Shown: piece after piece, positions 16,502 to 25,432 of the stretch
How the letters are laid out: the number at the start of each line of letters is the position of its first letter
Numbering within the stretch: position 1 is the first letter of the stretch
Assembly: GCF_030730925.1 (NCBI RefSeq)
Contig: NZ_JAVAMB010000003.1
Coordinates: forward strand, 62,001-126,000
Direction: 5' to 3'
DNA length: 64,000 nucleotides
Origin: Flavobacterium sp. DG2-3
GTDB lineage: Bacteria; Bacteroidota; Bacteroidia; Flavobacteriales; Flavobacteriaceae
Translations under genes and position numbers: made by a program
Notes under the pieces: generated by a model
What the model saw: the letters and a program-made list of their open reading frames with translations, nothing else
What the model was told of the DNA's origin: nothing
The model's database searches: none

Positions 16502-17758
16502 ATGGAAATTAGTATTATAATAATCTGTTTAATACTAGCCGCCTTTTTTTCTGGGATGGAAATCGCTTTTACGTCCGCCAACAAAATTTATCTCGAAATA
16601 GAAAAGAAACAAGACGATTTCTTGTCTCGAATCTTAACCAAATTAACCGAAAATCCGTCAAAGTTTATTGCGGCCATGCTTATTGGCAATAATGTAACTC
16701 TGGTAATTTACGGTTTTTTTATGGGCGATCTTATATTAGAGTGGATGGCCTATTTTGGTTTTGTTTTTTCTGATTGGTGGAATGTGCTAATTCAGACACT
16801 TCTCGCAACATTTGTGGTTTTGCTAACCTCAGAATTTTTTCCGAAAGTATTTTTTCAAATTTATGCCAATTCGTTAATTAAAATTCTAGCGCTTCCGGCA
16901 TATTTGTTTTACCGATTATTTTATTACATCTCTACTTTTTTTATCTGGATTGCAGATTTTGTTTTGAGTAAGTTTTTTAAAACAGAAGGAAGCCAAATCC
17001 ATTTGTTTAGCCGTATAGAACTTGGCAATTATATAACGGAACAAATGAGTACGGTTGAAGAAGAAGATGAAGTAGATTCTGAAATTCAGATTTTCCAGAA
17101 TGCATTAGAATTCTCAGGTGTGAAAGCTCGCGATATTATGACGCCTCGAACAGAAATTGTAGACATAGATTTGTTTGATACAGTCGATGATCTTAAAGCG
17201 ATGTTTATCGAAACAGGCTATTCTAAAATTATAATAAGCCAGAATTCATTAGATGATATTGTGGGTTATGTTCATTCATTCGATTTGTTTAAAAAGCCGT
17301 CAACTATAAAATCGGTTTTAATGACGGTTGAATTTGTTCCAGAAACAATCTTGATTAAAGATGTCTTGAATTTGCTGATCAAAAAACGAAAAAATGTAGC
17401 AGTAGTTTTAGACGAATATGGTGGAACTTCAGGAATTATTACAATTGAAGACATTGTAGAAGAACTTTTCGGCGAAATTGAAGACGAACACGATTTAGAC
17501 GAAGAATTGGTTGAAGAAGAATTAGGAGAAGGCAAGTATTTGTTTTCGACCCGATTAGATGTTGAATACCTCAATGAGACTTACAAATTGATGATTCCAG
17601 AAGAAGATTCTTATGGCACATTAGGAGGTTTTATTGTCAATCATACCAAAGAAATTCCGCAAAAAGGCGATAAAATCGTAATAGACAGGTTTCATTTTTC
17701 TATTGAAGAGGCTTCAAATAAGAAAATCGAACTAGTCAAATTAAGGATTAAAGAGTGA
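16502..17758 (+). CDS. CNNM/CorC-type membrane protein with CBS pair (hemolysin-family)
   Basis: The 418-residue protein has an N-terminal DUF21/CNNM membrane domain (about 1-150, beginning ISIIIICLILAAFFSGMEIAFTSAN). A CBS pair follows (about 205-325, ARDIMTPRTEIVDID and VAVVLDEYGGTSGIITIEDIVEELFGEIEDE), then a C-terminal CorC/HlyC transporter-associated domain (about 340-415, YGTLGGFIV). Such proteins are linked to magnesium or other divalent-ion efflux in the inner membrane. GldE of flavobacterial gliding has the same architecture, but nothing here singles this copy out as GldE. It starts 3 bases after the preceding small gene. Confidence 0.9.
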   Translation: MEISIIIICLILAAFFSGMEIAFTSANKIYLEIEKKQDDFLSRILTKLTENPSKFIAAMLIGNNVTLVIYGFFMGDLILEWMAYFGFVFSDWWNVLIQTLLATFVVLLTSEFFPKVFFQIYANSLIKILALPAYLFYRLFYYISTFFIWIADFVLSKFFKTEGSQIHLFSRIELGNYITEQMSTVEEEDEVDSEIQIFQNALEFSGVKARDIMTPRTEIVDIDLFDTVDDLKAMFIETGYSKIIISQNSLDDIVGYVHSFDLFKKPSTIKSVLMTVEFVPETILIKDVLNLLIKKRKNVAVVLDEYGGTSGIITIEDIVEELFGEIEDEHDLDEELVEEELGEGKYLFSTRLDVEYLNETYKLMIPEEDSYGTLGGFIVNHTKEIPQKGDKIVIDRFHFSIEEASNKKIELVKLRIKE

Positions 17759-17806
17759 TTTTTTAAATTAATGAAAAAAAAAGTTGAAAATAAAACGCTA
17801 GTTGTA

Positions 17807-17835
17807 TTGTTATTAACTAGATAATTGTATTTTCG
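17807..17835 (+). promoter_or_regulatory. Predicted promoter of ppiD
   Basis: TTG at 17807-17809, an 18-base spacer and TATTTTCG at 17828-17835 fit the Bacteroidetes pattern. An inverted repeat CTAGTT / AACTAG (17799-17804 and 17815-17820) overlaps the -33 element and could bind a regulator. Confidence 0.5.
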
Positions 17836-17865
17836 CAAACTGAATATAAAATTAACGATAATAAA

Positions 17866-19965
17866 ATGGCAGTTTTAGCAAAAATTAGACAGCGTTCCGC
17901 TTTATTGATAGGAGTTATTGCACTTGCATTATTTGCATTTATAATACAAGATCTATTTACAAGAGGAACATTTGGTCAAAGTTCAAAAGATGTAGGAAGC
18001 ATCGATGGAAAAGATATTTCATTTGAAGACTTTAGAGTTAAAGTTAGTAATGTTGAAAAAAGTGGGCAAGGTATAACTTCCACTGAAGCTGCAAACAGAG
18101 TTTGGGATCAAGAAGTTTCAATCGCTTTATTGTCAACGCAATTTGATAAATTAGGATTGAGAGTTGGTGAAAAACACATTTTAGAGGTTTTGAAATCAGA
18201 TCCAAATATTGGTAAAAACCCAATGTTCTTAAACGCAGCAGGAATTTTTGATGTTGTTAAGTTTAAAGATTATTTTAAATCAAATCCAGAAGCGGCGCAA
18301 TACATCTCTCAAAAAGAGAAAGATGCAGAATTGAATGCAAAGTTTCAAATCTATAATACTTTAATTAAATCAGGACTTTACACAACTGCTAGTGAAGGAA
18401 AATTAAAGTATGAAATGGAAACTAATAAAGTAAGTTTTGCTTTTGCAGCTGCTCCATATTCTTCTATTAAAGATAGTGAAGTAAAAATCTCTGATGATGA
18501 GATTGTAGCTTACATGAAGAAAAACGAGAAAAAATTCAAAGCAGATGCAACTCGCGAAATTCAATACGTTTTAGTTGAAGATAAAGCTTCTAAAGAAGAT
18601 GAGGCTGAAATTAAAGCTAAATTAACTGCATTATTATCTGGAAGTGTTGTTTACAACGCAAAAACGGGTAAAAACGATTCATTGCCAGGATTTAGAAACG
18701 CAACAAACATTGCTGAATTTGTAAATGCAAATTCTGATGTTCCTTACGATTCTACTTACGTTCCTAAAAATGCATTGCCAGCAGTTGATGCTGATAAATT
18801 ATTCAGCTTGCCAGCTGGAGCAATTTACGGACCATACGTTTACGGAAGATACTACGCAATCTCTAAATCTCAAGGATTTAAAGCTGGTGTTAATGCAAAA
18901 GCAAGTCATATCTTAATTGGTTACGAAGGATCTCAAACTCCAAACACAAAAGAAAAAAGAACTAAAGAAGAAGCTAAAGCTAAAGCTGAAGAAATTTTAG
19001 CACAAGTTCAAGCTAATCCAGATAGTTTTATGATGTTAGCTTTTACAAGTTCTGATGATTCATCTGCACAGCAAGGTGGTGATTTAGGATATTTTGGGCC
19101 AAACCAAATGGTAAAACCTTTCAATGATTTTGTATTCAGCAACGGAATTGGTAAAGTTGGTTTAGTAGAAACTGTTTTCGGTTTCCACATTATCAAAATT
19201 ACAGACAAACAAGACGGAATTCGTTTAGCTACAATTGCTCAAAAAATCGAGCCATCTGAAGCTACTTCTGATAAAGTATTTACATTAGCAACTAAATTTG
19301 AAATGGACGCTGCTGATAAAGATTTTAATGCTGCAGCTAAAGAATTAGGTTTAAAAGTTGCTCAGCCAGTTAATGCAAAAGCTATGGATGAAGCGTTTGG
19401 GCCTCTAGGAAACCAACGTAACATTGTAAGATGGGCATTTGATAAAGAAACAAGCAAAGGAGATGTAAAACGTTTTGAGATCGCAAACATCGGACACGTT
19501 ATTGCACAATATAAAGGTGAAAACAAATCAGGTTTAGTTTCTGTTGATATGGCAAGACCTTACGTAGAGCCAATCTTGAAAAACAAGAAAAAAGCAGAAT
19601 TATTAAAAGCTAAAATGCAAGGTTCAAGTATTGAAGCTATTGCTAAAGCTGCAGGAGTTGCTGTTCAGCAAGCTGCAGACGTAACTCTTGATAACCCAGT
19701 TTTACCAGGTGGAGTTGGACAAGAGCCAAGAGTTGTAGGTAATGCATTTGCTTTAACTGCAAACAAAATTTCAGCTCCAATTGAAGGAAATACAGGTGTT
19801 TATGTAGTGAAAAACATTAAAACTGTAAAAGCTCCTGCAATTGCTAACCACGCTGCTTATGTAGAAAAAGTAAAAGCTCAAAGCGCTAATGATGCAAGCA
19901 GAGTATTGCCAGCTTTGAAAAACAATGCTAAAATTGAAGATAACAGATTACAATTTAATTACTAA
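17866..19965 (+). CDS. ppiD: PpiD/SurA-type peptidyl-prolyl isomerase, membrane-anchored periplasmic foldase
   Basis: The 699-residue protein has one N-terminal membrane helix (about 13-31) after a short basic cytoplasmic tip (AVLAKIRQRS). A SurA-N-like chaperone region follows (about 45-200). A parvulin domain lies at about 343-450, with KASHILIGYEG, QQGGDLGYFGPNQMVKPFNDFVF and VETVFGFHIIKITDKQ. A long C-terminal chaperone segment completes it. It helps newly exported outer-membrane and periplasmic proteins fold. The length is slightly above E. coli PpiD (about 620). A promoter lies in front and a strong terminator behind, so it is probably its own unit after the lptC operon. Confidence 0.92.
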   Translation: MAVLAKIRQRSALLIGVIALALFAFIIQDLFTRGTFGQSSKDVGSIDGKDISFEDFRVKVSNVEKSGQGITSTEAANRVWDQEVSIALLSTQFDKLGLRVGEKHILEVLKSDPNIGKNPMFLNAAGIFDVVKFKDYFKSNPEAAQYISQKEKDAELNAKFQIYNTLIKSGLYTTASEGKLKYEMETNKVSFAFAAAPYSSIKDSEVKISDDEIVAYMKKNEKKFKADATREIQYVLVEDKASKEDEAEIKAKLTALLSGSVVYNAKTGKNDSLPGFRNATNIAEFVNANSDVPYDSTYVPKNALPAVDADKLFSLPAGAIYGPYVYGRYYAISKSQGFKAGVNAKASHILIGYEGSQTPNTKEKRTKEEAKAKAEEILAQVQANPDSFMMLAFTSSDDSSAQQGGDLGYFGPNQMVKPFNDFVFSNGIGKVGLVETVFGFHIIKITDKQDGIRLATIAQKIEPSEATSDKVFTLATKFEMDAADKDFNAAAKELGLKVAQPVNAKAMDEAFGPLGNQRNIVRWAFDKETSKGDVKRFEIANIGHVIAQYKGENKSGLVSVDMARPYVEPILKNKKKAELLKAKMQGSSIEAIAKAAGVAVQQAADVTLDNPVLPGGVGQEPRVVGNAFALTANKISAPIEGNTGVYVVKNIKTVKAPAIANHAAYVEKVKAQSANDASRVLPALKNNAKIEDNRLQFNY

Positions 19966-19990
19966 TTAAAAAGTAACTCCTCTCTTATAA

Positions 19991-20027
19991 AAACCCGAAA
20001 CGCTTATGTGTTTCGGGTTTTTTTCTT
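19991..20027 (+). terminator. Terminator of ppiD
   Basis: A perfect 11-base stem (AAACCCGAAAC at 19991-20001 with GTTTCGGGTTT at 20010-20020), 8-base loop, is followed by T-rich sequence. Confidence 0.85.
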
Positions 20028-20145
20028 TTCCTAAGATATCTATAATTAAAGTTTATATTTTTTTTGAGGTAATTTTCTTAATGTATATAGAGATAATCGA
20101 AATTTAATTTAAAAAACTTGTGACTTTCAAAATATTACAGTTAAT

Positions 20146-20176
20146 TTGCTCGATTTTTTAATTTAACATATTTTTG
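20146..20176 (+). promoter_or_regulatory. Predicted promoter of the 147-residue gene
   Basis: TTTG at 20146-20149, a 19-base spacer and TATTTTTG at 20169-20176 match the Bacteroidetes consensus fully. The start codon is at 20235. Confidence 0.55.
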
Positions 20177-20234
20177 GCTTTTGCTAAAAAGAAAATAAGA
20201 ATCCATAAACAAAAGCTTTAATAATCATTATTTA

Positions 20235-20678
20235 ATGTTTTTTACTTTTAAGTTTTTTAGAAAGAAGCCAAGGGTATATACCAAAATAGAAAGTCATATT
20301 TATGGTATTATTATTGAGCTTTTAAAAGTGGCTAGCACCGACATCAATGTTGATGAATTGGGTGGAAAGTATTATTTGAGTAACGAGGAGCAGCATTTTA
20401 AAGTTACAATCTTAAGCAACGATAATGTGATTAGATTAACTAATACACATGATTCTGTTGCCGAAAAGTACGATAAAATTTTTGTGGAAGACGTTTTAAG
20501 AGCAGTAAAAGAAGAAAAACACCGCCGAATGGAAGTGGTTTATGATTCTATTACAAATAGTATCGAAAAAATGGCAGAACGCTTGCATAATAGGCTTATA
20601 GAGTCTAATGAGCAAGAAAGCAAAGCTGTTCGTCGTTTAGAGACAAAGCACATTAGAGGCAATAAAAGAGCTAATTAA
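20235..20678 (+). CDS. Hypothetical cytoplasmic protein, 147 residues
   Basis: No family is recognised. The protein is basic at both ends (FFRKKPR and RGNKRAN), has no signal peptide, and contains a mixed alpha/beta middle (ELGGKYYLSNEEQHFKVTILSNDNVIRLTN). A charged helix with coiled-coil character follows (about 85-135). It stands alone behind a good promoter and converges with the GHMP kinase gene 18 bases away. A perfect AT-rich palindrome at 20692-20707 spans the junction, but no U-tract terminator is seen. Confidence 0.7.
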   Translation: MFFTFKFFRKKPRVYTKIESHIYGIIIELLKVASTDINVDELGGKYYLSNEEQHFKVTILSNDNVIRLTNTHDSVAEKYDKIFVEDVLRAVKEEKHRRMEVVYDSITNSIEKMAERLHNRLIESNEQESKAVRRLETKHIRGNKRAN

Positions 20679-20696
20679 TTGTTTCTGAAATTGATT

Positions 20697-21605
20697 TTAT
20701 AAAATCATTTCTTCGTAAGTCAAAATTGTCTCATATCCTTTAGTAAAGAAATATTCCTTCGGATTTTCTTTAGAAACTACCAATATAAAATCGCCGCCCC
20801 AAGCTCCAAGACTTTTGATCACACCATTAAAATCAGGGAAAACAGCCTCTTTTATAGTCTGCATTTCTAAGATATTACTCAAATGGATTTCGTGTTTCTG
20901 AATTGCCGCAGCAAACTCTTTTAAAGTCTGAGCATGAAGAATTGCATCTGTAATTCGATTATTTCCTGCAACGCTTGCCGCTAAATGATTGTTTTTGTGA
21001 TTGTTGTAAGAGTGTATGGCTGATTTACTATTTTGCTTTTTATTCAAATAAACAAAATAAAGGTGTTCCTTAAAGTCAGGATTAAATTCAACTTGCTTTA
21101 CGAAATTATCTTTAATTCGGTATAAAACTGGAGTGTTGTTTTGTGCGCAAGCAATATCATAACCGCTGCCGCCAAAGCTATTATTAAGCAAAGTAAAAGC
21201 ATTAGTCTCTGTCCATTGCGCAATATTGTTTATAAGCGTAGAAGAAGTTCCTAATCCCCAGTTTTTTGGAAAACTCAAATGTGTGCTTACTTTGTATCCA
21301 TTAGCACTATCAATAAATTTTGGATTTAAGACATAAGCCTCGTGCAGAATATTTACTAAAGTAGATTTTACGGTATCAATTTGCGGATCTGAACCTTTTA
21401 TAACTTCATCAAAAGAAATAGTTTCTTCAAACCATAAATGCTGGTCGTGGTCGTAACTTTTCCATTCAATTTGTTTGTCTTCAGAACTTTCAATTACTAA
21501 ATCCTGACCAAATTTTGTAGGTAACGCAAAAGCATCTGCTCCGTCTAAAACAAGATATTCTCCAGCTATAAAAAGTTTTCCGTTACTATAAAATGTTTTC
21601 TTCAT
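20697..21605 (-). CDS. GYDIA-family GHMP kinase, likely mevalonate-pathway kinase
   Basis: The 302-residue protein starts NGKLFIAGEYLVLDG, the GHMP N-terminal motif. It has the phosphate-binding glycine/serine loop WGLGTSSTL (about residues 115-123), the GSGYDIA motif that names the Bacteroidetes subgroup (about 145-151), and GAWGGDFIL near the C-terminus. Members probably phosphorylate mevalonate or phosphomevalonate on the way to isopentenyl diphosphate. The neighbour upstream in the same direction is HMG-CoA reductase, which makes mevalonate and supports this role. Which of the two kinase steps it performs cannot be told from the motifs. The 124-base gap to HMG-CoA reductase is filled by a GGAATTT palindrome. 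Confidence 0.88.
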   Translation of the reverse strand: MKKTFYSNGKLFIAGEYLVLDGADAFALPTKFGQDLVIESSEDKQIEWKSYDHDQHLWFEETISFDEVIKGSDPQIDTVKSTLVNILHEAYVLNPKFIDSANGYKVSTHLSFPKNWGLGTSSTLINNIAQWTETNAFTLLNNSFGGSGYDIACAQNNTPVLYRIKDNFVKQVEFNPDFKEHLYFVYLNKKQNSKSAIHSYNNHKNNHLAASVAGNNRITDAILHAQTLKEFAAAIQKHEIHLSNILEMQTIKEAVFPDFNGVIKSLGAWGGDFILVVSKENPKEYFFTKGYETILTYEEMIL

Positions 21606-21650
21606 TGTTGTATAAATTCCAATATTTTAAATTCCAAATTCCAAAACTCA

Positions 21651-21693
21651 AATTCCAAATTCCAAATTCTGTTACTTTTTGGAATTTGGAATT
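21651..21693. repeat. GGAATTT-type palindrome between the GHMP kinase and HMG-CoA reductase genes
   Basis: Arms AATTCCAAATTCC (21651-21663) and GGAATTTGGAATT (21681-21693) are perfect complements with a 17-base loop. Further ATTCCAAA units lie just to the left. Related motifs occur at 13481-13494 and 40109-40160. Confidence 0.6.
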
Positions 21694-21729
21694 TATTTAA
21701 AAATTGAAATGTTTGGAATTTAACTTTCG

Positions 21730-23049
21730 TTATTTTCTAAGGTTTTCAATAAATTCTACAACAGCACTATGAGAAACGGCTGTTTTTTTGAAATGCGTTT
21801 TGATTAAATGACGCTCTTCATCTGTAGCTTCAAATTGATTGATAATGTTGTTCAAGTGCATTTTCATGTGGCCTTCCTGAATTCCGGTGGTAGTTAAAGA
21901 ACGTAATGCTGCAAAATTTTGCGCTAAACCTGCAACAGCTACAATTTCCATTAATTCTGGGGCAGAAGGTTTTTCTAAAATATCCAGACATAATTTCACC
22001 AAAGGATGCAAAGAAGTTAAACCTCCAACGGTACCAACTGCAAGCGGAATTTCAAGCCAAAAAGTAAAAATTCCGTCTTCGATTTTCGCGTGAGACAAGC
22101 TTGCATATTGGCCATTTCTAGAGGCATACGCATGTACACCCGCTTCTACAGCTCTAAAATCATTTCCAGTTGCCAGAATCACAGCATCGACACCATTCAT
22201 AATGCCTTTATTGTGTGTAACGGCTCTAAAAGGCTCTATTTCTGCAATTTGCACGGCCTGAACAAATCGCTCTGCAAATTCTTGTGGATTCGTAATATGT
22301 TTTTCTGCTAATTCTTCAATTGGGCAAGAAACTTCCGCTCTAACAAGGCAATGCGGCACATAGTTAGAGAGAATGCTCATTATGACTTCTAATTTTTCAT
22401 CATTTTGGCATAAATCAGAATTTTGAGCTTCTTCTTTTAAGGTAGAAGCAAATTGCTCTAAACAAGAGTTTATAAAATTAGCTCCCATGCTGTCTTTTGT
22501 CTCAAAAGTAGCATGAAGCTGATAGTAATTTTCGAGTAGACTTCTTTTGTCTTTTAGCTTAATATCTAAGATACCTCCGCCACGCTGCTGCATATTTTTG
22601 GTAATGCTCTGCGTTTCTGAAAAGAATTTTGGTTTGATTTGGTCAAAAAACTGAGTTAGTTTTTCGGCATCACCGCTATAAGTAAAATGCACTTGGCCAA
22701 TTTTTTCGGTATCGATTATGGTGGCTTTAAAGCCGCCTCTTGTTGACCAATATTTTGCTGCTTTTGAAGCTGCTGCAACAACAGAACTTTCTTCAATAGC
22801 CATCGGAATGGTTTTGTATTTTCCGTTGATTAAAAAGTTAGGAGCAACTCCAAGAGGGATATAAAGGTTTGTAATCGTGTTTTCTATAAATTCGTCATGA
22901 AGCTGCTGAAGCTTTTCGTCTGAATTCCAGTAATTTCTTATAATATTTTGCGCCTCCTCAGGATTCGAAAAATATTCATTTGCAATCCAGTTAATTTTTT
23001 CTTTTTTGGATAATTTAGAAAATCCAGCAACAGCGTTGTTCATTCTCAA
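21730..23049 (-). CDS. Class II (degradative-type) HMG-CoA reductase
   Basis: The 439-residue protein interconverts HMG-CoA and mevalonate. It shows class II signatures: EESSVVAAASKAAKYW (Glu86 region), DSMGANFINSC at 186-196, THNKGIMNG with Lys281, ATGND with Asp297, GTVGGLTSLHP near 339-349, and EGHMKMHL with the catalytic His394. The four catalytic residues line up with the Pseudomonas mevalonii enzyme at near-constant offset. Given the kinase next door, the likely direction is mevalonate synthesis for isoprenoids rather than mevalonate breakdown. Starts at 23049 or 23043 (Met3) are both possible. A promoter is visible upstream. Confidence 0.95.
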   Translation of the reverse strand: MRMNNAVAGFSKLSKKEKINWIANEYFSNPEEAQNIIRNYWNSDEKLQQLHDEFIENTITNLYIPLGVAPNFLINGKYKTIPMAIEESSVVAAASKAAKYWSTRGGFKATIIDTEKIGQVHFTYSGDAEKLTQFFDQIKPKFFSETQSITKNMQQRGGGILDIKLKDKRSLLENYYQLHATFETKDSMGANFINSCLEQFASTLKEEAQNSDLCQNDEKLEVIMSILSNYVPHCLVRAEVSCPIEELAEKHITNPQEFAERFVQAVQIAEIEPFRAVTHNKGIMNGVDAVILATGNDFRAVEAGVHAYASRNGQYASLSHAKIEDGIFTFWLEIPLAVGTVGGLTSLHPLVKLCLDILEKPSAPELMEIVAVAGLAQNFAALRSLTTTGIQEGHMKMHLNNIINQFEATDEERHLIKTHFKKTAVSHSAVVEFIENLRK

Positions 23050-23072
23050 TATATTAAATAATAATGTTGCGG

Positions 23073-23104
23073 CAAAGATACTATTTTAAGAGTTTTGTTT
23101 GCAA
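23073..23104 (-). promoter_or_regulatory. Predicted promoter of the HMG-CoA reductase gene
   Basis: On the minus strand, TTG (23102-23104), 21 bases and TATCTTTG (23073-23080) match the Bacteroidetes consensus. The leader would be about 15-20 bases. Confidence 0.6.
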
Positions 23105-23223
23105 TCTATTTTGAAGATCGAAATACGCAATCGTTATTTTTTTTAACATTTAACACTTAAAATGTGTATTATGTTTAAATTTTTCACTAAAATTGGGCTC
23201 TTTTTATATTTAAAATAATTCTA

Positions 23224-25395
23224 ATGAATACAAGTAAATTTACTGCAGTACTTTTATTTTTAACTGCAGTCGTTTTTGGACAGCAAAAGATCACTGTCGA
23301 AAATGTTTTTGGCGGTACTTTCCGGGCTAAAGGAATGGATGAGCTGCAATCGCTAAAAAATACAAATCAATATACTGTTTTAAATGTTGATATGGCGAGC
23401 AGAAGTATGCAGATTGACTTATACGATTTTGCAACGCTAAAAAAAGTATCGAATCTTATTGATACCAAAAACCATAAAGAACTTGCCGACGGAATTGACA
23501 GCTATACTTTTGATGCTTCTGAAAAAAAGATCTTAATTGCTTGTAATTCTAATAAAATCTTCCGTCACTCTTTTACTGCTGATTATTTCCTTTATGATAT
23601 CGCAGCAAAATCTCTAACTAAACTTGTTGATTTTCAAATTCAAGAGCCAACATTTTCACCAGACGGAACTAAAATTGCTTACGCTAAAGAAAATAACTTA
23701 TATATCTATGATGTTGCTTCAAAAAAATCAACGGCAGTTACAACAGATGGAAAGAAAAATGCTGTTATAAATGGAATTACGGACTGGGTTTACGAAGAAG
23801 AATTCGCTTTTGTACGTGCGTTTGACTGGAGTAAAGACAGTAAGAAACTAGCTTACATTCGTTTTGATGAAAGCCAAGTTCCAGAATTTTCGATGTCAAT
23901 CTTCCATAAAGATTTATATCCAAAAATTGAAACGTTCAAATATCCTAAAGCAGGAGAAAAAAATTCAGTAGTTTCATTGCATATTTATGATGCTGCTGGA
24001 AATACTTCTAAAAAAGTAGATTTAGGAAACTATAATGATTTTTACATTGCAAGAATGCAATGGACAAATGATGCAAATGTGCTTTCTGCGCAGGTTTTAA
24101 ACCGTCATCAGGATAATTTAAATCTATTGTTTGTTGATGGAAATACAGCTGCTGCAAAAGTAGTTTTAAATGAAAAAGACAAAGCTTATGTAGATATTAC
24201 AGACAATCTGACTTTCTTAAAAGACAACAGTTTTATTTGGACAAGCGAAAAAGACGGTTTTAATCATATTTATGTGTATGATAAAAACGGAAAGCTTAAA
24301 AATCAGGTTACAAAAGGAAACTGGGAAGTGACTAATTACTACGGTTTCGACGAAAAAAACAAAACTATTTTCTACCAGTCTACAGAAAATGGTTCTATAA
24401 ACAGAGCAGTTTACCGTATTTCATTAGACGGAAAAAATAAAACAGCTTTAACGGCTAAAGTTGGAACAAACGCGGCGACTTTTAGTCCAAATTTCCAATA
24501 CTTTATCAATACGTATTCTAGTGCTTCTCAGCCAACAACTTATACTTTGAATGAAGCAAAATCTGGAAAAGAAATTCAGGTTATCGAAAACAACCAAGCA
24601 CTTGCTGATAAATTAAAAGGATATGATCTTCCTTTAAAAGAATTTATTGTTTTAAAAACAGCAAAAGGAAACGAATTGAATGCTTGGATTTTAAAACCAA
24701 AAGATTTTGATCCTTCAAAAAAATACCCTGTTTTCATGTTCCAATATTCTGGTCCAGGATCACAGCAGGTAGCAAATCAATGGAATAATTCTAATGATTA
24801 CTGGTTTATTTCATTGACACAGCAAGGTTATATTGTGGCTTGTGTTGACGGAAGAGGTACAGGCTACAAAGGAGCAGATTTCAAAAAAGTGACTCAAAAA
24901 GAATTAGGAAAATACGAAGTAGAAGATCAGATTGATGCGGCAAAAGTAATTGGTGCTTACTCTTATGTTGACGCTTCTAGAATTGGAATTTTCGGATGGA
25001 GCTATGGTGGATTTATGGCTTCTAACTGTATTTTCCAAGGAAACGACGTCTTCAAAATGGCAATTGCAGTTGCTCCTGTTACAAACTGGCGCTTTTACGA
25101 CAGCGTTTATACAGAAAGATACATGCAGACTCCACAGGAAAATGCAAGCGGATACGATCAAAACTCTCCTATAAATCATGTTAGCAAATTAAAAGGGAAG
25201 TTCTTATTGATTCACGGTTCTGGAGACGACAACGTTCACGTTCAGAATTCAATGCAGATGATGGAAGCTTTAATCCAGGCAAATAAGCAATTTGATTCTC
25301 AAATTTATCCAGATAAAGATCATGGTATTTATGGCGGAAACACGAGAATTCAGCTTTACAATAAAATGACCAATTTTATCAAAGAAAATTTATAA
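23224..25395 (+). CDS. Dipeptidyl peptidase IV (S9 family)
   Basis: The 723-residue protein has a signal peptide (AVLLFLTAVVFGQ) and a DPP IV N-terminal beta-propeller (about 60-480). The propeller contains TDWVYEEEF near residue 188, whose glutamates hold the substrate amino-terminus. The hydrolase domain follows, with Ser593 in GWSYGG, Asp668 in HGSGDDNVH and His700 in DKDHGIYGG. Length and all motifs match bacterial DPP IV, which removes Xaa-Pro or Xaa-Ala dipeptides in the periplasm. Two peptide transporters lie directly downstream, so the three genes fit a peptide-use module. Confidence 0.95.
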   Translation: MNTSKFTAVLLFLTAVVFGQQKITVENVFGGTFRAKGMDELQSLKNTNQYTVLNVDMASRSMQIDLYDFATLKKVSNLIDTKNHKELADGIDSYTFDASEKKILIACNSNKIFRHSFTADYFLYDIAAKSLTKLVDFQIQEPTFSPDGTKIAYAKENNLYIYDVASKKSTAVTTDGKKNAVINGITDWVYEEEFAFVRAFDWSKDSKKLAYIRFDESQVPEFSMSIFHKDLYPKIETFKYPKAGEKNSVVSLHIYDAAGNTSKKVDLGNYNDFYIARMQWTNDANVLSAQVLNRHQDNLNLLFVDGNTAAAKVVLNEKDKAYVDITDNLTFLKDNSFIWTSEKDGFNHIYVYDKNGKLKNQVTKGNWEVTNYYGFDEKNKTIFYQSTENGSINRAVYRISLDGKNKTALTAKVGTNAATFSPNFQYFINTYSSASQPTTYTLNEAKSGKEIQVIENNQALADKLKGYDLPLKEFIVLKTAKGNELNAWILKPKDFDPSKKYPVFMFQYSGPGSQQVANQWNNSNDYWFISLTQQGYIVACVDGRGTGYKGADFKKVTQKELGKYEVEDQIDAAKVIGAYSYVDASRIGIFGWSYGGFMASNCIFQGNDVFKMAIAVAPVTNWRFYDSVYTERYMQTPQENASGYDQNSPINHVSKLKGKFLLIHGSGDDNVHVQNSMQMMEALIQANKQFDSQIYPDKDHGIYGGNTRIQLYNKMTNFIKENL

Positions 25396-25432
25396 TCTAA
25401 AATATACTAAACCTAATTAAACAGAATATAAT

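Noticed and set aside
16502..17758. CNNM/CBS protein called as GldE
   Set aside because: The domain architecture is shared by several paralogs, and no gliding gene lies nearby to support that name.
20692..20707. Perfect AT-rich palindrome TGATTTTATAAAATCA as a terminator
   Set aside because: It has no loop, no GC core and no T tract, and spans the end of the GHMP kinase coding sequence, so it is probably chance AT symmetry.
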